Source: DASQTB01 sp035642095 (GTDB lineage: Bacteria; Actinomycetota; UBA4738; CALAEC01). From it: 19,062 nt of DNA. How positions within the stretch are numbered: position 1 is the first letter of the stretch; each line of letters begins with the position of its first letter. Made by a program: the position numbers and the translations under genes. Positions 14,331 through 19,062 of this stretch are shown here, piece by piece. The DNA lies in NCBI GenBank assembly GCA_035642095.1, contig DASQTB010000096.1:1-19062 (forward strand), in the 5' to 3' direction. The notes beneath the pieces are model-generated. The model was given only the letters and a program-made list of their open reading frames with translations, ran no database searches and had not been told where the DNA came from.

Positions 14331-16640
14331 TCACGCGGCCTCCGTGGGCCCTCCCTCGGACTCGTAGTCCCCGCTGGTGACGCACTTCACGCCCTTGGGC
14401 CCCTGAACCAGAAGCCCTCCGCACTTCGGGCACGGCTCAGGGAGGGGCTTGTTCCCCACCGTGAAGTCACACTCGGGATAGCGGTTGCAGCCGTAGAAGA
14501 CGGCGCCCCGGCGCCGTCGGGCCCGCTTCACCACGAGCTCGCCCTGCGGCTCCCTGCTCTCCTCCTTGCACTTGGGACAGAGGACGCCGGTCGTCTGCTC
14601 CTCCCGCTTGATGTACCGGCAGTCCGGGTAGCCGGAGCAGCCGACGAACGGGCCGTACCGACCGACCCGCTTCACCAGCTGCTTGCCGCATTCGGGGCAT
14701 CGTTCGTCCAGAAGCTCGGGCTCCGGGCGTTCCTGTCCCGAGAGATCGCGCGAGTAGTCGCATTCCGGCCAGCGGTCGCAGGCCACGAACCGGCCGGCCT
14801 TGCCGAGCTTGATCACCAGCTTGCCGGGCGGATCGCGGCCCTCCTCTGGGCACTTCGGGCAGGTCTCGCCGGTCTCCTCCTTGGGCCGCTCCATCTGCTC
14901 CTCGGCCTTCTCGATCTCGCGCTCGAAGGGACCGAAGAACTCGTCGAGAACCTGGACCCACCGGATCTTCCCCTCGGCGATGTCGTCGAGCTCCTCCTCC
15001 ATGTGGGCGGTGAACTCGTAGTCCATCACCTTGGGAAACCATTCCAGGAGCAGATCGACCACCACGAACCCGACGTCCTCGGGGAACAGCCGGCGTTCCT
15101 CGATGCGGATGTAGTCGCGGTCCTGGAGGTTCGAGATCGTCGGGGCGTACGTCGACGGCCGGCCGATCCCTCGCTTCTCCAGCTCCTTCACGAGCGAAGC
15201 CTCGGTGAACCGGGGTGGCGGCTGAGTGAAGTGCTGCTCCGGGAGCAGCTCCAGGAGCCGCAGCATCTGCTGGCCGGTCAGGTCGGGAAGGATCGATTCG
15301 GCGTCGCGATCGGGGGCATCGTCGGCGCTCTCGAAGTACACGCGGCGGAACCCGTCGAACTTCACGGTCTGCCCCGTGGCCCTGAGGACGTACCGGGGCG
15401 CCCGCTCGGCGATGGCCTCGACATCGACCGAGACCTGGTCGAGCACGGCGTCCGCCATCTGGCTGGCCACGGCGCGCTGCCAGATCAGCCGGTACAGCCG
15501 GGCCTGATCGTTCGACAGGTGAGACTGGACCGCCTCGGGAAGCCTCGACGCCTGGGTCGGCCGGATCGCCTCGTGGGCCTCCTGCGCTCCTCGGCTGGTG
15601 GTCTTGTACCGGCGTGGCTTGGCCAGCGCGTACCGGTCTCCGAACTGGTCCTTGACCACCCGGCGGATCTCCCGGAGCGCGGTCTCGGCGATGGTGGTCG
15701 AGTCCGTCCGCATGTACGTGATCAGCCCGGTCTGCCCTTCGCCGGGAAGGCTGATCCCCTCGTACAGCTGCTGGGCCACCCGCATCGTCTTCCGGGCCGA
15801 GAACCCGAGCTTCCGGCCCGCCTCCTGTTGGAGGGTCGAGGTGGTGAACGGGGGGGACGGCCGGCGCTTCGTCTCCTTCCGCCGGATCTCGGCGACCCGG
15901 TACGCGGCCCGCTCCAGGTTGGCCGTGTGCTGGCGGGCCTCACGCTCCAGGAGAACGATGCCCTTCTTCCGTTCGGTCGGGGTCTTGACCTTGTCCTCCC
16001 CCACCTGGTCGAGGCGCGCCACGAAGGCCCGGTCGTCCCCGTCCGGCGAGAGGCGAGCGTCGACCGTCCAGTACTCCTTCGGCTTGAACCGCTGGATCTC
16101 CCGCTCGCGCTCGACGATCAGCCGGAGGGCCACGGACTGCACCCGGCCGGCGGAGAGGCCGGTGCGGACCTTCTTCCACAGGAGCGGCGAGAGCTTGTAA
16201 CCGACCAGGCGATCGAGGACCCGCCGGGCCTGCTGGGCCTCCACCAGACGGACGTCGATCGTCCTGGGATGGTCGAACGCCTCGCGGACGGCGTCCCGCG
16301 TGATCTCGGTGAACGTCACCCGCTTGGCCGTCTCCGGGTCGACGTCGAGGACCTCGGCCAGATGGTAGGCGATGGCCTCCCCCTCGCGGTCGAAGTCGGT
16401 GGCCAACCACAGCTCCGACGCGCGCCGGTGGGCCTGCCGGAGCGTCGTGGCCACCTTCTTCTTGGGCTCGGGCACGACGTACTCCGGCTCGAAGTTACGC
16501 TCGGTGTCGACCCCGATCTTGCTCTCCGGCAGATCGCGGATGTGCCCCATCGAGGCTTTCACCGAGAACTCCGAACCGAGGTAGCGCTCCAAGGTCTTGG
16601 CCTTGGTCGGCGACTCCACGATCACGAGGTTCTTTGTCAT
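14331..16640 (-). CDS. topA: DNA topoisomerase I with C-terminal zinc ribbons
   Basis: This 769-aa type IA topoisomerase relaxes negative supercoils by single-strand passage. The Toprim domain has E9 (IVESPTKA) and the metal triad D82/D84/E86 (DFDRE); the catalytic tyrosine is Y309 in GLITYMRTDSTT; RGIGRPSTYAPTI is the conserved block following. After about residue 585 come three full Cys4 zinc ribbons (CPKC...CDRWPEC, CPEC...CSGYPDC, CPKC...CNRYPEC) and a fourth, reduced one (CPKCGGLLVQGPKGVKC) with three cysteines. Mycobacterial-type enzymes lack such ribbons, so this resembles the general bacterial form. It leads the topA-tmk-holB unit. A strong promoter (16653-16682) would start the message only about five bases before the ATG. 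Confidence 0.96.
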   Translation of the reverse strand: MTKNLVIVESPTKAKTLERYLGSEFSVKASMGHIRDLPESKIGVDTERNFEPEYVVPEPKKKVATTLRQAHRRASELWLATDFDREGEAIAYHLAEVLDVDPETAKRVTFTEITRDAVREAFDHPRTIDVRLVEAQQARRVLDRLVGYKLSPLLWKKVRTGLSAGRVQSVALRLIVEREREIQRFKPKEYWTVDARLSPDGDDRAFVARLDQVGEDKVKTPTERKKGIVLLEREARQHTANLERAAYRVAEIRRKETKRRPSPPFTTSTLQQEAGRKLGFSARKTMRVAQQLYEGISLPGEGQTGLITYMRTDSTTIAETALREIRRVVKDQFGDRYALAKPRRYKTTSRGAQEAHEAIRPTQASRLPEAVQSHLSNDQARLYRLIWQRAVASQMADAVLDQVSVDVEAIAERAPRYVLRATGQTVKFDGFRRVYFESADDAPDRDAESILPDLTGQQMLRLLELLPEQHFTQPPPRFTEASLVKELEKRGIGRPSTYAPTISNLQDRDYIRIEERRLFPEDVGFVVVDLLLEWFPKVMDYEFTAHMEEELDDIAEGKIRWVQVLDEFFGPFEREIEKAEEQMERPKEETGETCPKCPEEGRDPPGKLVIKLGKAGRFVACDRWPECDYSRDLSGQERPEPELLDERCPECGKQLVKRVGRYGPFVGCSGYPDCRYIKREEQTTGVLCPKCKEESREPQGELVVKRARRRRGAVFYGCNRYPECDFTVGNKPLPEPCPKCGGLLVQGPKGVKCVTSGDYESEGGPTEAA

Positions 16641-16652
16641 TGGAAACGCGCC

Positions 16653-16682
16653 TCTTTACCCGCGGCGCAGCGGTCCTGTCAA
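16653..16682 (-). promoter_or_regulatory. topA promoter, near-leaderless
   Basis: On the minus strand a perfect -35 TTGACA (16682-16677) is followed after 18 bases by TAAAGA (16658-16653). The ATG at 16640 begins 12 bases after the -10, so the transcript should start roughly five bases before it, leaving the AGAGG in front of the gene outside the message. Confidence 0.6.
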
Positions 16683-16777
16683 GTCATCGGCTCGGGAGTG
16701 GAACGCACAGAACCCCCAGTTCCATTCCCGGGGAAGACGTCACCATGCTAGCGCGGGATGACGACGGAGTCCGCTGG

Positions 16778-16783
16778 TAGGCT
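16778..16783 (+). promoter_or_regulatory. Candidate -10 of the DedA gene
   Basis: TAGGCT ends nine bases before the ATG at 16793. No Shine-Dalgarno is seen in between, so a near-leaderless start is likely. The -35 is not convincing. Confidence 0.35.
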
Positions 16784-16792
16784 GGCAGACCC

Positions 16793-17449
16793 ATGCTCGA
16801 GTGGCTCGAACACATCGTCACCGACTACCTCGGCGCGTACGGCTACCAGGCTGTGCTCGTCCTCATGATCCTGGAGTCGGCCTGCATCCCGATCCCATCC
16901 GAGGTCACGATGGTGTTCGGAGGCTTCCTGGCCTCCCGGGGCGACCTCGACTTCTTCTGGGTGGCCATGATCGGTACGGTCGCCAACGTGATCGGGTCGT
17001 GGATCGCGTACGGGATCGGGGCGTGGGGTGGTCGGCCACTGATCGAACGGTGGGGGAGGTACGTGTTCCTTCGAACGCACGAGCTCGATCGGGCTCATGA
17101 CTGGTTCGAGCGCCGGGGCGAGCTGGCGGTCTTCGTGTCGCGATTGCTGCCGGTCGTCCGGACGTTCATCTCGCTCCCCGCCGGAGTGGCCCGGATGCCG
17201 TTCGGGAAGTTCACCCTGTACACCTTCCTTGGCTGCCTGCCGTGGACGTTCGCCCTCACCTGGGCCGGACATACCCTGGGCAACAACTGGGAGACGGTCG
17301 TTCGGTACGGCGAGCCGGTCAGCTGGTGGATCGCCGTAGGGTCCATTGGCGTGATCGCCTGGTGGCTGGGCAAGCGATACCGGGAGAAGAAGGCCGCCGA
17401 GGACGCCGAATCGACGACACCCCCGACGACCGATTACCGGCCCAGCTGA
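16793..17449 (+). CDS. DedA-family membrane protein
   Basis: This 218-aa inner-membrane protein belongs to the DedA (SNARE-associated/VTT) family, some members of which act as lipid scramblases or flippases such as undecaprenyl-phosphate recyclers. Family signatures are ESACIPIPSEVTMVFGGFLA (28-47), GSWIAYGIGAWGGRPLIERWG (68-88, first glycine-rich helix) and the re-entrant motif FVSRLLPVVRTFISLPAGVARM (114-135) with its conserved arginines. Further membrane helices lie near 142-162 and 176-193, and the tail is polar. It is divergent from topA. The gene ends 16 bp inside the opposing permease gene. The exact substrate cannot be told from sequence. Confidence 0.93.
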   Translation: MLEWLEHIVTDYLGAYGYQAVLVLMILESACIPIPSEVTMVFGGFLASRGDLDFFWVAMIGTVANVIGSWIAYGIGAWGGRPLIERWGRYVFLRTHELDRAHDWFERRGELAVFVSRLLPVVRTFISLPAGVARMPFGKFTLYTFLGCLPWTFALTWAGHTLGNNWETVVRYGEPVSWWIAVGSIGVIAWWLGKRYREKKAAEDAESTTPPTTDYRPS

Positions 17450-19062
17450 TACGGCACGCTTGTCAGGACGACACGCGGCTCGAACAGCAATATCCGCTTG
17501 ATGAACAGGGCCCGATTGTTGTGCAGGATGCGGTGCCACCACCGGGTCACCAGGAACTCGGGAACGATCACGGCAGCCACCGTTCCCGGCTCCGCCGTGA
17601 CCCGGCGAACCTCGTCCAGGAAGGGGGGACCGAGATCCCGGAACGGCGCCTCCACGACCTCCAGCTCCACGCCGATCCGCCGGCGGGCCCACTCCTCGAG
17701 GATCTTCGGAGCCTCGTCCGGCTCGGTGGTCACGAACACGGCCCGGGTCTCCTCCGTGCCCAGGCTCAAGGCGTAGTTCACGGCACGAACCGCGGCATCG
17801 TGAGCCGACGCCACGAAGACCAGGGCCACCACTCGTTCGGGGATCAGCGGACGACCGTCCACGCCGACCGGCCGGCCGGCGTCGATCATGACCGGGACGT
17901 CGGTGATGACAACGCCGGGAACCTTCAGGAAGCGCAGCTTGAGGCGGAAGGTCACCGGCCGGGCGATGGCCCGGAGAAGGGAGCGGCTCCGGAAGAGCTC
18001 GGGGATCACCACCGTGACGAAGTCCTGCGGATCGCGGGGGATCCGGCGGACGTGGTCGATCACGGCGGCCACCCGGCTTGAACCCTCCGGGAAGGCCAGC
18101 GGAGGCGCCCCGGGGGCGAGCTCCTGCCACCGGGACTCGACTTCCTGGCGCGGCCCGGTGCCGGCGAATACGGCCTCGAGCGAGGCCGGCCGGAACGACT
18201 TGATGTAGCCGAGGGCCTCAGCCGCCGCCGCGTCGACATCGGTGAGGACCAGGACCACCCGGTTCGTCCCGACCTCGCCGAACCGAACCAGGCCGCGTCC
18301 GAGCTCCCGACCGACACGGGCGTAGTGGGCGTGAACCAGGGAGAAGAACACGACCAGGATCGGCATCCCTGCGATGACGATCCACGCTCCTCCCCGGAAC
18401 TTCGTGACGGCCACGATGACCAGGACGATGCCCGTCGCGATGGCGCCGACGCCGTTGATGACGGCGCTCCGGCGCCAGCCCGGATCCTTCAACCGGATCC
18501 ACCGCCGGACCATGCCGCTCTGGGAAAGCGTGAACGCCGTGAAGACGCCGACGACGTACAGCTGGATCAGGGCGGTCAGATCGGCGCGGAAGATCCACAC
18601 GAGGAGCATGGCCAAGGCGGACAGGACGAAGATGCCGTTGGAGAAGACCAGGCGGTCTCCCCGGTTCTGGAACTGGCGGGGCACGAACCCGTCTCGAGCG
18701 AGGATGGCCGACAGACGAGGGAAGTCCTGGTACGCGGTGTTCGCCGCCAGGATGAGGATGAGGGCGGTGAAGACCTGGAGGACGAAGAACATCGCCCCGC
18801 CGGAGAACACGGTCTCCCCGATCTGGGCCAGGACCGACTTCGTCTCGGCGAGGTCGGGGCTGACGCGCACGTGGAGTGAGCGGGCCAGGAATGTGATGCC
18901 GAGGAACATACTGATCGACATGGTCCCCATGACCGCCAGCGTGGTTGCGGCGTTCCTCGACTGCGGACGCCGAAACGCCTGGACGCCGTCGGCGATGGCC
19001 TCCACCCCGGTCAGGGCGGTCGAGCCCGACGAGAACGCTTTGAGCACCAGGAACAGGCCGAG
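17434..19062 (-). CDS. APC-superfamily permease, KimA-like (5' end outside window)
   Basis: The visible 542 residues lack the N-terminus; the frame remains open to the window edge (LGLFLVLKAFSSGSTALTGV), so the internal GTG at 19047 is not the start. FSSGSTALTGVEAIADGVQA followed by RRPQSRNAATTL is the signature region of KimA/YdaO-like permeases of the KUP/APC group; KimA of Bacillus imports potassium. About eight membrane helices follow, then a long cytoplasmic region of some 290 residues after HAHYARVGRELGRG, with USP-like alpha/beta character. It has two related modules, each ending VIPEL/VPEF...RIL/RAI...VVITDVP/VVLTSVP. Amino-acid transport remains an alternative. The stop at 17434 lies within the end of the convergent DedA gene. 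Confidence 0.9.
   Translation of the reverse strand, partial: LGLFLVLKAFSSGSTALTGVEAIADGVQAFRRPQSRNAATTLAVMGTMSISMFLGITFLARSLHVRVSPDLAETKSVLAQIGETVFSGGAMFFVLQVFTALILILAANTAYQDFPRLSAILARDGFVPRQFQNRGDRLVFSNGIFVLSALAMLLVWIFRADLTALIQLYVVGVFTAFTLSQSGMVRRWIRLKDPGWRRSAVINGVGAIATGIVLVIVAVTKFRGGAWIVIAGMPILVVFFSLVHAHYARVGRELGRGLVRFGEVGTNRVVLVLTDVDAAAAEALGYIKSFRPASLEAVFAGTGPRQEVESRWQELAPGAPPLAFPEGSSRVAAVIDHVRRIPRDPQDFVTVVIPELFRSRSLLRAIARPVTFRLKLRFLKVPGVVITDVPVMIDAGRPVGVDGRPLIPERVVALVFVASAHDAAVRAVNYALSLGTEETRAVFVTTEPDEAPKILEEWARRRIGVELEVVEAPFRDLGPPFLDEVRRVTAEPGTVAAVIVPEFLVTRWWHRILHNNRALFIKRILLFEPRVVLTSVPYQLGR

Noticed and set aside
16699..16724. Inverted repeat TGGAAC/GTTCCA between the divergent topA and DedA genes
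   Set aside because: Six-base arms with a 14-base gap, no second copy and no nearby regulator; too weak to call an operator.
14253..16751. An 832-codon open frame antisense to topA, and a 612-codon frame antisense to the tmk fusion (12356-14194)
   Set aside because: Both mirror well-conserved genes on the other strand, have no recognisable domains and arise from high third-position GC.

Overview
This is a high-GC window with near-gapless, mostly minus-strand operons. The neighbourhood DUF2342-type zinc metalloprotease / tilS / hpt / ftsH / folE, the topA-tmk-holB order with tmk fused to an MFS transporter, and several promoters that place the transcript start almost on the start codon all point to an actinobacterium (Actinomycetota). 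TopA carries C-terminal zinc ribbons, which mycobacterial-type TopA lacks, so a deep-branching class is more likely than a classical Streptomyces or Mycobacterium relative. This placement is inference; no 16S gene is present.

Layout. 1-2732: a signalling module. A minus-strand gene for a membrane-anchored protein that appears to begin a DM13 domain (cut by the window edge) diverges from an OmpR-type response regulator and its histidine kinase. These converge, across a hairpin, on a small secreted protein. The DM13 gene and the secreted-protein gene share an almost identical promoter: two CTTACGG-like half-sites 11 bp apart, an 8-nt gap and the same nine bases including a TACCCT -10. The window therefore appears to show a response regulator and two of its envelope targets. 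2727-9643, all minus strand: an A/P/E-rich membrane protein with a duplicated helical motif, the zinc metalloprotease, tilS, hpt, a small lipoprotein, ftsH and folE, with 1-nt or short overlaps at several junctions. 9716-10501: a divergent L,D-transpeptidase lipoprotein.

10502-11070: a lower-GC scar of an integrated element, with an intact-looking promoter, operator-like hairpin and Shine-Dalgarno in front of only the first ~22 codons of a tyrosine integrase, then an unknown 99-aa gene, next to the 3' end of a tRNA-Thr(CGT) gene. 11071-16640, minus strand: topA, the MFS-thymidylate kinase fusion and holB, followed by the tRNA. 16793-17449: a DedA-family membrane protein. 17434-19062: a KimA-like APC permease, convergent with it and running off the right edge.

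I did not find a defence island, CRISPR array or biosynthetic cluster. The most unusual content is the paired regulator promoter with its unrecognised secreted protein, the duplicated-motif membrane protein, the apparent ACG start of ftsH, and the integrase scar at the tRNA. No stretch longer than 300 bases lacks a gene.
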